From Roseobacter sp. SK209-2-6 (lineage in GTDB: Bacteria > Pseudomonadota > Alphaproteobacteria > Rhodobacterales > Rhodobacteraceae): 64,000 nt of DNA. The translations under genes and the position numbers were made by a program. The stretch is taken from NCBI RefSeq assembly GCF_000169455.1, contig NZ_AAYC01000017.1:19753-83752 (forward strand). The letters are read 5' to 3'. The stretch's first letter is position 1, and each line of letters begins with the position of its first letter. Below, one piece after another: positions 44,576 to 53,796 of the stretch. The notes beneath the pieces were generated by a model. The model was given only the letters and a program-made list of their open reading frames with translations. It did not search any database and was not told the origin of the DNA.

Positions 44576-45528
44576 TCGCTCAGAGCCGCATCACGCACCG
44601 CTGCCGCCTCATCCGCAGAGAGCAGCAGGGATTTGGCCGGGGTCACCAAGGTCTCGAACCCTTCAGGCAGACCCGCCGCCGGGGTCACTGCTGGATACAT
44701 CCAGTTCGTGGTTGGAATGATCGACTGGAACTCTTCCGAGACCATGAACGCCATAAAGCTCTTGGCCAGTTCCGGCTGATCGCTGCCCGCCAGAATGCCG
44801 GCCACTTCGACCTGCATGTAATGGCCTTCGTCAAAGGCGGCGGCGGCTTTGGAGGCATCTTCTTCGGCAATCAGGTGATAGGCCGGCGAGGTGGTATAAG
44901 AGAGCACCATGTCGGCCTCTCCCTCAAGGAACATGCCATAGGCCTCAGACCAGCCCTTGGTCACGGTGACCACATTGTCAGAGAGAGCTTCCCAGATCGC
45001 GGTCGCTTCATCGCCGTAAGCGGCCTTAACCCAAAGCAGGAGGCCCAGGCCCGGCGTCGAAGAGCGCGGGTCCTGGATCACGATTTTCTTGTCACTGGCC
45101 GCCAGCGCTTTGAAATCCGCAGGGGCTGCGGCATCAGCATTGTGGACAAAGGCGAAGTAGCCCCAGTCATAGGGCGCAAAAGTCGCATCTTCCCAGGCAA
45201 CTGGCAGGCTGTAGTCCGCACTGACCCCGTGCTCGGCAAAGAGGCCGGTTTCTTTGGCAGCAGCGGTCAGGTTGGTATCAAGCCCCAGCACCACATCCGC
45301 GTCAGAACGCGCGCCTTCCAGCTTGATGCGTGCGAGGAGGGCAGCGCCATCGCCCGCACCAACCAGTTTCAGGTCACAGCCGCATTGGGCCTCAAAGGCT
45401 TTCTCCACCGCAGGGCCCGGGCCCCAGTCGGAAACAAAACTATCATAGGTATAAACGGTCAATTCGGGCGTATCAGCATAAGCCGCCGATGCGCCCAACA
45501 GTGCCGCAGCAAAAACAGAATACTTCAT
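44551..45528 (-). CDS. thiB: Thiamine ABC transporter, substrate-binding protein
   Basis: A 325-residue periplasmic protein from MKYSVFAAALLGASAAYA (signal peptide; the ATG at 45528 is favoured over 45555). Landmarks of the ThiB/TbpA family: LTVYTYDSFVSDWGPGPAVE, CGCDLKLV, LGLDTNL, PYDWGYFAFV and DPRSSTPGLG. First gene of thiBPQ under the TPP riboswitch. Confidence 0.95.
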   Translation of the reverse strand: MKYSVFAAALLGASAAYADTPELTVYTYDSFVSDWGPGPAVEKAFEAQCGCDLKLVGAGDGAALLARIKLEGARSDADVVLGLDTNLTAAAKETGLFAEHGVSADYSLPVAWEDATFAPYDWGYFAFVHNADAAAPADFKALAASDKKIVIQDPRSSTPGLGLLLWVKAAYGDEATAIWEALSDNVVTVTKGWSEAYGMFLEGEADMVLSYTTSPAYHLIAEEDASKAAAAFDEGHYMQVEVAGILAGSDQPELAKSFMAFMVSEEFQSIIPTTNWMYPAVTPAAGLPEGFETLVTPAKSLLLSADEAAAVRDAALSEWLDALSQ

Positions 45529-45574
45529 GGCATCCTCCTTTGCGGCATCGGGCAAGGGTGGAGCGTCTCCGTAA

Positions 45575-45648
45575 CCTTCCCTCCGCCGGTTCTAGCCGGT
45601 TCAGGTTCAACGGGTGTCATCTCAGCGCCACAGCGCACCCCGAGGTGG
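45575..45648 (-). ncRNA. TPP riboswitch (THI element)
   Basis: Read on the minus strand: GGGGTGC, then CTGAGATGACACCCGTTGAA, CCTGAACCGGCTAGAACCGG and CGGAGGGAAGG, which are the conserved THI-box blocks in the right order. It lies in the leader of thiBPQ and should shut the transporter off when thiamine pyrophosphate is abundant. Confidence 0.96.
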
Positions 45649-45653
45649 GGCGC

Positions 45654-45682
45654 AACCTATTCGCCGAGGGCTGCAAAGACAA
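45654..45682 (-). promoter_or_regulatory. Predicted promoter of the thiBPQ operon
   Basis: On the minus strand TTGTCT (45677-45682) and TAGGTT (45654-45659) stand 17 bases apart. The expected start point falls within a few bases of the riboswitch 5' end, which supports both calls. Confidence 0.6.
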
Positions 45683-45750
45683 GCGAAACCGCAATTGCAC
45701 TTGAGCCCCCCGCCGTGCCTCGCTAAGCACAGCAAACAAAGGAGATCCCG

Positions 45751-46857
45751 ATGTCGATGAACAGCTTTGGCCATCTTTTCCGCGTGACCACCTGGGGTGA
45801 GAGCCACGGGCCCGCTTTGGGTGCAACCGTCGACGGCTGCCCACCGAATGTGCCGATCGAGGCCGGGATGCTGCAGCATTGGCTGGACAAGCGACGCCCA
45901 GGGCAGAACAAGAACACCACCCAGCGCAATGAACCCGATGCGGTGAAGATCCTTTCGGGCGTGTTTGAGGGCAAATCCACCGGCACCCCGATCCAGCTGA
46001 TGATAGAGAATACCGACCAGCGTTCTAAGGATTATGGCGAGATCGCCCAGACCTTCCGCCCCGGCCATGCCGACATCACCTATTTCCAGAAATACGGCAA
46101 CCGAGACTACCGCGGTGGCGGCCGTTCCTCGGCCCGTGAAACCGCAGCCCGCGTTGCCGCTGGCGGCGTCGCGCGAGAGGCGATCAAGGCGCTGGCGCCG
46201 GGCCTCGAGATCAGGGGCTATATGACCAAGATGGGCGCGATGGAGATTGACCGCTCCCGCTTTGATTGGGATGCCATCGATCAGAACGATTTCTGGATCC
46301 CAGACGCTGGCGCCGTGCAGGACTGGGAAGACTACCTGCAGGGCTTACGCAAAGATCATGATTCCGTCGGCGCCGTGGTCGAGGTGGTGGCGCGTGGCGT
46401 GCCCGCAGGCATTGGCGCACCGATCTATGGCAAGCTCGACACCGACCTGGCGGCGGCGATGATGTCGATCAACGCGGTAAAAGCTGTAGAGATCGGCGAA
46501 GGCATGAATGCAGCCGTGCTGAAGGGTTCGGAAAACGCCGATGAGATCTTCATGGGCAATGACGGCCAGCCAACCTACAGCTCGAACCATGCCGGCGGCA
46601 TTCTGGGTGGGATTTCCACCGGCCAGGATGTGGTGGTGCGCTTTGCGGTGAAACCGACCTCCTCGATACTGACCCCGCGCCAGTCGATCCGCAAGGACGG
46701 CACAGCCGCCGAAGTCGTGACCAAGGGCCGCCACGACCCCTGTGTGGGCATCCGCGCTGTGCCCGTGGCCGAAGCGATGATGGCCTGTGTGATCCTCGAT
46801 CACCTGCTGCTGCATCGCGGCCAGATCGGTGAGAACCAAGGAACAATCGGCGCATGA
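45751..46857 (+). CDS. aroC: Chorismate synthase
   Basis: A 368-residue enzyme of the shikimate pathway; it uses reduced FMN to convert EPSP to chorismate. Signatures: [17 protein letters not shown] at the N-terminus, [27 protein letters not shown], and the C-terminal [20 protein letters not shown] 45751 lies eight bases after AAGGAG. The stop overlaps the next gene, so it is cotranscribed with the HD hydrolase and the AEC transporter. Confidence 0.98.
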   Translation: MSMNSFGHLFRVTTWGESHGPALGATVDGCPPNVPIEAGMLQHWLDKRRPGQNKNTTQRNEPDAVKILSGVFEGKSTGTPIQLMIENTDQRSKDYGEIAQTFRPGHADITYFQKYGNRDYRGGGRSSARETAARVAAGGVAREAIKALAPGLEIRGYMTKMGAMEIDRSRFDWDAIDQNDFWIPDAGAVQDWEDYLQGLRKDHDSVGAVVEVVARGVPAGIGAPIYGKLDTDLAAAMMSINAVKAVEIGEGMNAAVLKGSENADEIFMGNDGQPTYSSNHAGGILGGISTGQDVVVRFAVKPTSSILTPRQSIRKDGTAAEVVTKGRHDPCVGIRAVPVAEAMMACVILDHLLLHRGQIGENQGTIGA

Positions 46858-47540
46858 CATTGAAAGAACTGCAGGCCAAACTGCGCCGTGTCGCCGAGGT
46901 GCAAATGGCACAAGACCCGGCCCATGATATCCCTCACCTGGATCGGGTCTGGGCCAATGCCCATCGTATCGCACTTGATGAAAACAAGGATGATCCGAAC
47001 CGCGCCAATCTACGGGTGCTAGTCGCTGGCGCCTACCTGCACGATCTGGTGAACCTGCCCAAAGACCACCCCCAGCGCGAGCGAGCCTCGGTGCTCTCGG
47101 CGGAGAAATCAGAGTCTATTCTGGGGAATTTGGGCTATTCCGCTGATGAAATCGACGCCGCCAAACATGTGATCGAGGCCCATAGCTTCTCGGCCGGGAT
47201 CCCGCCCAGGAGCCTGGAAGCCGAGATTCTGCGCGATGCGGACCGGCTGGATGCTCTGGGCGCCGTTGGCATTGCCCGCACCTTCATGGTGGCCGGCACC
47301 ATAGACCGGCCTTTCTGCGATCCCAATGATCCTTTTGCCGCCAACCGAGCCCTGGACGAAAAGACCTGGTCGATCGACCACTGGCATATGAAGCTGCTGA
47401 AACTGCCCGGGGACATGGTGACTGCCAAGGGCGAAAAGATCGCCCGCAAACGCGCCCGGCTGATGCTGGCCTATCTGAAGCAGCTGGCCAAGGAAATGGA
47501 TACTGAGCTACCGGATCACTGGGCTGATCTGCTGAAATGA
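46854..47540 (+). CDS. HD-domain hydrolase
   Basis: A 228-residue HD-superfamily protein. Metal ligands are visible as His28 (DIPHLDRVW), His63-Asp64 ([12 protein letters not shown]) and the Asp in [11 protein letters not shown]. The family includes phosphohydrolases acting on nucleotides; the substrate of this one is not known. It overlaps aroC and the downstream transporter by four bases each, a tight translational chain. Confidence 0.9.
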   Translation: MTLKELQAKLRRVAEVQMAQDPAHDIPHLDRVWANAHRIALDENKDDPNRANLRVLVAGAYLHDLVNLPKDHPQRERASVLSAEKSESILGNLGYSADEIDAAKHVIEAHSFSAGIPPRSLEAEILRDADRLDALGAVGIARTFMVAGTIDRPFCDPNDPFAANRALDEKTWSIDHWHMKLLKLPGDMVTAKGEKIARKRARLMLAYLKQLAKEMDTELPDHWADLLK

Positions 47541-48481
47541 CCCAGATCCTGGCCATCACCTTTCCCATCTATGCCGCTATGGCGCTGGGCTATCTGGTGG
47601 TCAGGAAGGGTTGGTTCGACCCGGGCGAGATGCGCACGCTGGGCAAATATGTGCTGAACATTGCCCTGCCCTTTCTCCTGTTCAACGCGGTCGCCACCCG
47701 CGACCTGTCAGAGGTGATCCGTCCGGACTATATCGCGGTCTATGCGCTGGGCGGGCTGGGCTGCATGGCGCTGTCTTACGTGTTCCTGACCCTGCGTGGT
47801 ATCGATCCGCGCCGCCGTGCGCTCGGCATCATGGGATCTAGCTGCCCCAATAGCGCCTATATCGGTTATCCAATTCTGCTGCTGGCAGTCCCGGATCTGG
47901 CTCCGGTGGCGCTGGCCTTGAACTTTCTGGTGGAGAACCTGCTGCTGGTCCCGCTCTGCCTGATCCTGATCGAGATGGCATCGGGTAAGGCCGAGGGTCC
48001 CCTATGGCGCCGGATTTCCGCAATGCTGCGCAATGTCCTGGGCACGCCCTTCTTTATCGGGCTGATGCTGGGCGTCTTTGTCTCGCTGCTGCAACTGCCT
48101 GTTCCCGCCCCGGTCACCCGCCTGGCTGCACTGCTGGCGGCCTCCGCCAGTGCGCTGTCGCTGGTGGTGATCGGCGGCTCTATGGTGGGGCTGCCCTTGC
48201 ATGGCAACCGCGCGCTGGCCAGCCAGATCGCCCTGCAGAAACTGCTGCTGCATCCGGCCCTAGTTGGCCTCGCTGCGCTGGGGCTTGGCGCATTAGGGGT
48301 CTTTCAGATCTCCCCCGAGATCCTGGGCGCCGTGGTTCTGTCTGCGGCCATGCCAATGTTCACCATCTACACGGTTCTGGCCCAGCGCCAAGGGCTGGAG
48401 GGTGCTGCTAGCCTGGCGATGTTGATCGCCACCAGCGGCGCCTTTGTGACGCTCAGCGTGCTGCTCTGGCTTTTGACCTGA
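47537..48481 (+). CDS. AEC-family transporter (auxin efflux carrier fold)
   Basis: A 314-residue membrane protein with about ten hydrophobic segments in two inverted halves, typical of the AEC/MdcF family (FPIYAAMALGYLVVRKGWF, LPFLLFNAVATRDLSEV, SSCPNSAYIGYPI). MdcF-type members move malonate and other acids, and a malonyl-CoA synthetase gene lies just beyond, convergent; malonate transport is therefore a reasonable but unproven guess. Confidence 0.88.
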   Translation: MTQILAITFPIYAAMALGYLVVRKGWFDPGEMRTLGKYVLNIALPFLLFNAVATRDLSEVIRPDYIAVYALGGLGCMALSYVFLTLRGIDPRRRALGIMGSSCPNSAYIGYPILLLAVPDLAPVALALNFLVENLLLVPLCLILIEMASGKAEGPLWRRISAMLRNVLGTPFFIGLMLGVFVSLLQLPVPAPVTRLAALLAASASALSLVVIGGSMVGLPLHGNRALASQIALQKLLLHPALVGLAALGLGALGVFQISPEILGAVVLSAAMPMFTIYTVLAQRQGLEGAASLAMLIATSGAFVTLSVLLWLLT

Positions 48482-48510
48482 CGGCCAGCCTGCCTCCAAA
48501 CCTTACACAA

Positions 48511-48540
48511 GTAAAAACCAGCCTGTCCGCAAGGGCAGGC
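48511..48540 (-). terminator. Intrinsic terminator of the malonyl-CoA synthetase gene
   Basis: GCCTGTCC (48521-48528) and GGGCAGGC (48533-48540) pair around a GCAA tetraloop. On the minus strand the stem is followed by TGGTTTTTAC, giving a terminator for the gene ending at 48689. Confidence 0.75.
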
Positions 48541-48597
48541 CGCGCTTGACCTTCCCGTCAAACCGCAGGTTTGCCTCCGGCAAAAAGGGAAGGCGCG
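48541..48597. repeat. Cruciform palindromic element
   Basis: An outer stem CGCG...CCTTCCC (48541-48556) with GGGAAGG-CGCG (48587-48597) encloses a second hairpin CAAACC-gca-GGTTTG (48559-48573) and a mini-hairpin CC-tcc-GG (48574-48580). The three-armed form suggests a REP-like intergenic repeat, here between convergent genes. Confidence 0.6.
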
Positions 48598-48688
48598 ATG
48601 CACCTCCCCAAGGTCAGGCGGACCCATCCGCAGTTTGCGCAGTTATTTCAAGCAGGAACCGGCAATTGCTCTGCACCAGAAACAGGCT

Positions 48689-50197
48689 CTAACTAAGGGA
48701 AAACAGAGCCGCATAGCTCTCGCGTAGAGCCTTTTTTTGAACCTTGCCCATGGTGTTACGCGGTAGCTCATCGACCAGAATGACCTGCTTGGGCTGCTTG
48801 AATTTGGCCAGTTGATCCGCCAGTGCCGCATTGACCGCTTCAGGACTGGTCCCCTCTGCCTGTGGCACCAAGACTGCCACCACGGCCTCGCCAAAGTCCG
48901 GATGCGGCACGCCTATGACGGCGCTTTCCAGCACCCCGGGCAACTCGTCAATCAGGCTCTCAATTTCCTTCGGGTAGACATTGAAACCACCAGTGATCAC
49001 CAGATCCTTCTCCCGGCCTACGATGGTGATATAGCCATCCTCGTCCTGCCGGGCGAGGTCGCCGGTGATGAACCAGCCATCAGGCAAAAGCTCCTCTGCG
49101 GTCTTTTCAGGCATCTGCCAGTAGCCCTGAAAGACATTGGCGCCGCGTACCTCCAAAACTCCCGTCTCGCCCGGCGCCACTTCCTGCCCCTTGTCGCGGA
49201 GCCGTGCTTCGACCCCCGGCAGCGGGAAGCCAACAGTTCCGGCGCGGCGCTCGCCCTCATAGGGGTTGGAGGTGCTCATATTGGTCTCGGTCATACCATA
49301 GCGCTCGAGGATCCGGTGCCCGGTGCGCGCCTCCCATTGCTCATGGGTATCCACCAAGAGCGGTGCGGAGCCTGAAATGAACAGCCGCATATTTTCTGCA
49401 CGCTCTTGGTTCAGACGCTCATCCTGCAGCAGGCGCGTGTAAAAGGTCGGAACCCCCATCAGAGCTGTGGCGCGGGGCATGGCCTCAAGGATCTTTTCCT
49501 TGTCGAACCCGGCCAGGAACACCACCTGGGCACCCGCAAAAAGCGCTACATTGGTGGCCACAAAGAGCCCGTGTGTGTGAAAGATCGGCAGCGCATGGAT
49601 CAGCACATCCTCGCGGGTAAACTGCCAATAGTCGCGCAGCATCCGGGAGTTCGAAGCCAGATTTTCGTGGCTCAGCATCGCGCCTTTGGAGCGCCCGGTG
49701 GTGCCAGAGGTATAAAGAATCGCCGCCAGATCATCCTTGCCCCGGGCAACCGGCGCGAATCCATCATGCGCGCGAGCTGCCGCACTCAGGCTGCCCTGCC
49801 CGGCAGCATCCAGAGTCATCACCCGGGCCCCGGCGGCGATTTCAGCGATGGCTGCCTCGCGGGCTGGATCACAGACCACCACGCACGGGCGGGCGTCACT
49901 GATGAAGTACCCCAGCTCGACCGTGGTATAGGCGGTGTTAAGCGGCAGAAAGACGCCGCCCGCCATCACCGTTCCGAGATAAAGCTGGATTGCCTCGATG
50001 GTCTTTTCCACCTGCACCGCCACCCGGTCTCCGGGCTGCACCCCCAGGGCCGCCAGCGCCGCCGCATAGCGCTCAGCGCCTTCAAACAGCCCGCCGAAGG
50101 TGACCGGATTGCGTTCTGGGATCTCAGCGAAGAGGCGCCCTTCTTGCCCTTGGCAGGTTGCATGCAGCTGGGAAATCAGATGGTTGCTCTCATACAT
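48689..50197 (-). CDS. matB: Malonyl-CoA synthetase (AMP-forming)
   Basis: A 502-residue acyl-adenylate enzyme from the ATG at 50197 (MYESNHLISQLHA); the frame stays open to 50386 but the extension is not family-like. Motifs: the P-loop-like YTSGTTGRSKGAML, the YGMTET motif, GWFITGDLARQDEDGY and the catalytic Lys in PRNTMGKVQKKALR. The overall sequence is close to MatB, which ligates malonate (or methylmalonate) to CoA. Other short dicarboxylates remain possible. Confidence 0.9.
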   Translation of the reverse strand: MYESNHLISQLHATCQGQEGRLFAEIPERNPVTFGGLFEGAERYAAALAALGVQPGDRVAVQVEKTIEAIQLYLGTVMAGGVFLPLNTAYTTVELGYFISDARPCVVVCDPAREAAIAEIAAGARVMTLDAAGQGSLSAAARAHDGFAPVARGKDDLAAILYTSGTTGRSKGAMLSHENLASNSRMLRDYWQFTREDVLIHALPIFHTHGLFVATNVALFAGAQVVFLAGFDKEKILEAMPRATALMGVPTFYTRLLQDERLNQERAENMRLFISGSAPLLVDTHEQWEARTGHRILERYGMTETNMSTSNPYEGERRAGTVGFPLPGVEARLRDKGQEVAPGETGVLEVRGANVFQGYWQMPEKTAEELLPDGWFITGDLARQDEDGYITIVGREKDLVITGGFNVYPKEIESLIDELPGVLESAVIGVPHPDFGEAVVAVLVPQAEGTSPEAVNAALADQLAKFKQPKQVILVDELPRNTMGKVQKKALRESYAALFSLS

Positions 50198-50291
50198 GGC
50201 GCCTCTCCTGTGCTTTGGCGGCAATCTGCGCCCACAGTTTACGGAAAACAAGCCATTGATCTTCTTGTCGCAGAGGCGCAGGTTCTGCGCC

Positions 50292-51233
50292 ATGGTGAAA
50301 TCCTTAACATCGCATCGACCCATGGTGGCCATCTCGCTTAAGGTGACCGCCATCGCGCTGTTCACGGGCCTCTCGGCCCTGATCAAGGCGGTCTCAGAAA
50401 CCGTTCCGGCCGGTGAGGCGGTATTTTTCCGCTCCTTCTTTGCGATCCCGGTGATTGTCGTCTGGCTTGCTTACCGGGGAGAGCTGCGCCATGGGCTGAT
50501 CACCAAGAAACCGATGTTTCATGTTTGGCGCGGGCTGGTCGGCACCTCGGCCATGGGCATGACCTTTATGGGGCTGGCGCTCTTACCGCTGCCGGAAGTG
50601 ACTGCGATTGGCTACGCTACACCGATTTTCACCCTGGTTCTCGCCGCCATTTTCTTAGGAGAACGGATCCGCCTGATCCGGATTAGTGCGGTTGCGCTTG
50701 GCCTGATTGGTGTCTTGATCATGATCTGGCCCCGCCTAGGCGGCGGCACCGGTATGACCGAGGGGGCAACATTGGGTGTCCTGCTGGTGCTCGGCGCCAC
50801 GGTGGCGCGGGGATTTGTGCAGATCCATATCCGGCGCATGGTACAGTCGGAGCATACCGCTGCCATCGTGTTCTACTTTTCGCTCACCGCTTCAGCGCTA
50901 TCGCTGCTGACCCTGCCCTTTGGATGGGTGCTTCCGGATGCCAAGACTTTTGCCCTGTTGATCGGCGCCGGGCTGGTCGGAGGGGTGGCGCAGATCCTGG
51001 TCACCTCCTCCTACCGCTTTGCCCCAGCCTCGATGCTGGCGCCCTACGACTATGTATCGATGCTCTTTGCCATCGTGATCGGCTATCTCTGGTTCGAGGA
51101 ATGGCCAACCCTGGTGATGCTGGCCGGCGCCGCCCTGGTGATTGCCGGCAATATCCTGGTGATCTGGCGCGAAAGCCGCCTTGGCCTGGAACGGGGCAAG
51201 GCCAAGCCGATGATTGATCCCAAGGGCGGGTAA
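50292..51233 (+). CDS. EamA/DMT-family exporter
   Basis: A 313-residue membrane protein with ten predicted segments in two EamA repeats (SLKVTAIALFTGLSALIKAV, AIGYATPIFTLVLAAIFLGE; TSSYRFAPASMLAPYDYVSM, FAIVIGYLWFEEWP). Members export amino acids, nucleobases or other small metabolites. The start is uncertain: ATG 50292 or 50322, neither with a strong ribosome site. Divergent from matB with a gap of about 95 bases. Confidence 0.9.
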   Translation: MVKSLTSHRPMVAISLKVTAIALFTGLSALIKAVSETVPAGEAVFFRSFFAIPVIVVWLAYRGELRHGLITKKPMFHVWRGLVGTSAMGMTFMGLALLPLPEVTAIGYATPIFTLVLAAIFLGERIRLIRISAVALGLIGVLIMIWPRLGGGTGMTEGATLGVLLVLGATVARGFVQIHIRRMVQSEHTAAIVFYFSLTASALSLLTLPFGWVLPDAKTFALLIGAGLVGGVAQILVTSSYRFAPASMLAPYDYVSMLFAIVIGYLWFEEWPTLVMLAGAALVIAGNILVIWRESRLGLERGKAKPMIDPKGG

Positions 51234-51260
51234 AGTAAAACGGGGCCCAAAGGCCCCGCT
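51234..51260 (-). terminator. Intrinsic terminator of the small membrane protein gene
   Basis: CGGGGCC (51241-51247) and GGCCCCG (51252-51258) form a seven-pair stem with a CAAA loop; on the minus strand it is followed by TTTTACTTT. It sits between two convergent genes. Confidence 0.75.
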
Positions 51261-51299
51261 GCCGACAACGATACGGCGCTTCTTGGCAGCCTACCTCGC

Positions 51300-51671
51300 T
51301 TAGCCCAACTTTGCAGTCGTACCATCAGGCGTGCTGAGCGAGATGACCGTCACCACCGCTGCACCATTCAGCCAATAGTAAGCCGCATCAATCCCAGCGA
51401 AGCCAAGGGCAAAGGGGGCTGCCAGAAAGGTAAGACCCACAATCAGATCCACCGCCTGGTGCAGCCGATAGGGCAACACGCGGATAATCCCCAGATGATG
51501 ATCCGTCAGCACGGTCAGAGCAAAGGCCGCGATCCCCGTCGCCACAGAGAGATAGAGCGCTGCTGGGTTGCTCTCCCCCAGCCCCAAAACAAAGGGCAGC
51601 ACGATGAGGGCGAAAGCGACGGGGTAGTCGAGGTAGGCATGGATTTCACGGGTGACAAAGCGAATGCTCAT
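51300..51671 (-). CDS. Small membrane protein, SPW-repeat-like
   Basis: A 123-residue protein from the ATG at 51671 (MSIRFVTREIHAYLDY). Four hydrophobic segments are visible in two similar halves (PVAFALIVLPFVLGLG and VGLTFLAAPFALGFAG), each followed by a second helix, resembling SPW-repeat proteins. Function unknown. An upstream ATG at 51731 would add about 20 polar residues not expected for the family. Confidence 0.75.
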   Translation of the reverse strand: MSIRFVTREIHAYLDYPVAFALIVLPFVLGLGESNPAALYLSVATGIAAFALTVLTDHHLGIIRVLPYRLHQAVDLIVGLTFLAAPFALGFAGIDAAYYWLNGAAVVTVISLSTPDGTTAKLG

Positions 51672-51812
51672 GTTTGGGTTCCTTGGTCTATTGTCTTGCA
51701 ATTGCCTTTGCGACAATTGCCATGGCCCCAAACTGTGCTCATTCTTTCCTGTTTTGAATTCTCATTAGTCTCTAAACTATTGCAGATCGTTCAAGGTTTC
51801 ACCTGAACGGCA

Positions 51813-52769
51813 CTAAGCTTCCTCTCGTTGCATTCGATATGCAGCAGGTGAAACACCTATCTGCTTGCGAAAGACCCTGCTGAAAGCCGCCTCCGAGGCA
51901 TAGCCCGCCATCTCTGCCGCATCGGCAACATTCAGCCCCTGCTCCACTAGGCCTTGGCAGGCGATCTGCATCCGCCAGGTGGTCAGATACTGCATCGGGG
52001 TCAACCCCATCTTGGCGCTGAAACTCTGCGCAAACCCGGTTCGAGACATGCCAGCGATTCGCGCCAGCTGTTCCACCGTCCAACTCTGCGCGGGCGCCTT
52101 GTGAAAGGCGCTGAGCGCGCGAGACAACTGTGGATCAGCAAACCCCGCGAGAGATGAATCATCTGGGCTGAGGCTCTCAAGATGGACCCGTATCGCCTGG
52201 GCAAAGAGCGCCTCTGACATTTTGAGAGCGATCAAATCGCCACCCAGCCTGTCCTTACCGGCTTCGGCGCCAATCACCCGCAATGTCGCTTCCAGCCAAG
52301 CCCCGCGCGCCTCTCCATAGTCTTGAATATGAAGATAGGGCGGCAAGCGATCCAAGAGCATATGCCCGCCCCCCGCGCGGCCCTGAACCCCATAGGAGAT
52401 ATGCCCACAGATGAGCTGCGTATCGCGGTCATCCTCATCACCGCCATAAACAAGAACCCCCTCACCGGTATAGCCAGAGGCCTCGATCACCCGGTCCAGC
52501 GAAAGAACCGCTTCCTTGCCCGTGGTCGAACAGAACAGCATATGCTCTGCCCCATGAGGGATCAGCACCAGGTCTCCTTGAGCCAACCGGATCGTGTCGC
52601 CGCTTTGCGGCAAGTGTACCAAACACTCCCCCCGGTGCGCGAAATGAAACCGGGCCACATTCTGATAACTCGGCACATGCACCCCCCAGGGCGGTGTGAA
52701 GGAGGTACGAAAATAGAGTGTTCCCTGCAGGGAGAGGCGGGTCAGGATATCACTAAGAAGATCAAGCAT
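51813..52769 (-). CDS. AraC-family regulator with cupin sensor domain
   Basis: A 318-residue regulator: an N-terminal cupin (LYFRTSFTPPWGVHVPSYQN, FAHRGECLVHLPQSG, DLVLIPHGAEHML) and a C-terminal AraC double helix-turn-helix (TVEQLARIAGMSRTGFAQSF, VADAAEMAGYASEAAFSRVF). The ATG at 52769 starts at MLDLLSDILTRLSL as in related proteins; the open frame runs further to 52931. Divergent from the DUF4142-cupredoxin pair, which it may control. Confidence 0.9.
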   Translation of the reverse strand: MLDLLSDILTRLSLQGTLYFRTSFTPPWGVHVPSYQNVARFHFAHRGECLVHLPQSGDTIRLAQGDLVLIPHGAEHMLFCSTTGKEAVLSLDRVIEASGYTGEGVLVYGGDEDDRDTQLICGHISYGVQGRAGGGHMLLDRLPPYLHIQDYGEARGAWLEATLRVIGAEAGKDRLGGDLIALKMSEALFAQAIRVHLESLSPDDSSLAGFADPQLSRALSAFHKAPAQSWTVEQLARIAGMSRTGFAQSFSAKMGLTPMQYLTTWRMQIACQGLVEQGLNVADAAEMAGYASEAAFSRVFRKQIGVSPAAYRMQREEA

Positions 52770-52905
52770 GGGAGTAAGATTGCGCAAAGCCGCACTTGCG
52801 TCCATGGAGCTGGACGATCTGCAAGGTTTCTTGATCATGCGCGCATTCTCCAACGAGCCGATTTCCCCATTCTCGTGGAGCGAACCAAATTCCATGGAGG
52901 AACCG

Positions 52906-53430
52906 ATGAAACATGCACTTATCACCAGCATCCTGATTGCTGGTTTAATGGGGCCAACGGCGCAGGCTGAAGAGGCGATGAATGATCTAGAGATTGCACA
53001 TTCGGCCTATACTGCCGGGCAAATCGACATTCGCTATGCGCATCTTGCCCTGGCGGTTTCAGAAAACACCGAGGTCCGGAGTTTTGCGCAAACCATGCTG
53101 AGCGACCATAGTGCGCTAAATGCGGCCGCCGGTGGGCTGATCACAGAATTGCACGTCACACCTCAGGACAACAAACTCAGCCAAGCTCTCATCCGAGGGG
53201 CCGCGGCCAAGCGGGCCGAACTGATGGCGCTCTCTGGCAAGGCATTTGATTGTGCCTATGCGCAGAATGAGCTGGGATACCATCAGATCGTGAATAAGAC
53301 GGTGGAAGAAAATTTCATTCCAGCCGTCACGGTCGCCCCCCTCAAGGAGCTGCTGCAGGAGGCATTGGCAACCTTCAAGGTGCATGAGGGCCATGCGGAG
53401 GTCATGGTTGACGGGTTGCAATGCGGATAA
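52906..53430 (+). CDS. Exported DUF4142-type ferritin-like protein
   Basis: A 174-residue protein from the ATG at 52906, preceded by GGAGGAA. The signal peptide MKHALITSILIAGLMGPTAQA is followed by a helical domain (AHSAYTAGQIDIRYAHLALA, VRSFAQTMLSDHSALN, LGYHQIVNKTVEENFIPA) of the DUF4142 ferritin-like type, found in periplasmic proteins of unknown function. Its end overlaps the cupredoxin gene by ten bases. Confidence 0.8.
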   Translation: MKHALITSILIAGLMGPTAQAEEAMNDLEIAHSAYTAGQIDIRYAHLALAVSENTEVRSFAQTMLSDHSALNAAAGGLITELHVTPQDNKLSQALIRGAAAKRAELMALSGKAFDCAYAQNELGYHQIVNKTVEENFIPAVTVAPLKELLQEALATFKVHEGHAEVMVDGLQCG

Positions 53431-53759
53431 CGCGCCGCAACTGTCTGCGGTTCAGCCTCTTACTGCCCTTGGGGCTAGTCCCGATCGCCTCGCGCGCTTC
53501 AGATCAGCCTGTCAGACGGGTTGAGATCCGTCGTTTTACTTACTCCGCTGAGGTTCTGATCATCAAGGCAGGTGATCGAGTGGAATGGGTAAACGCGGAT
53601 TTCGCCCCGCATACTGCCACTGCGGAAGACGGGAGCTGGGGCAGTGGAGAATTGGCAAAGGGAGAAAGCGCCAGTCTGGCTTTTGATCAGCCGGGTACAT
53701 TCCCCTATTTCTGCGCCTTTCATCCTCATATGACCGCCACGATTATTGTAGAGGACTAG
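53421..53759 (+). CDS. Periplasmic cupredoxin (amicyanin/plastocyanin-like)
   Basis: A 112-residue type-1 copper protein. A signal peptide with a twin-Arg start (TRRNCLRFSLLLPLGLV) precedes the barrel. The copper ligands are His64 (FAPHTAT), Cys98, His101 and Met104 (FCAFHPHM), the same spacing as in amicyanin. It is made with the overlapping DUF4142 gene, which suggests a small periplasmic redox or copper module. The electron partner is unknown. Confidence 0.9.
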   Translation: MRITRRNCLRFSLLLPLGLVPIASRASDQPVRRVEIRRFTYSAEVLIIKAGDRVEWVNADFAPHTATAEDGSWGSGELAKGESASLAFDQPGTFPYFCAFHPHMTATIIVED

Positions 53760-53796
53760 AGGTTCCCGATCTTTCTAACGAAACTCCAGGCCGGAT

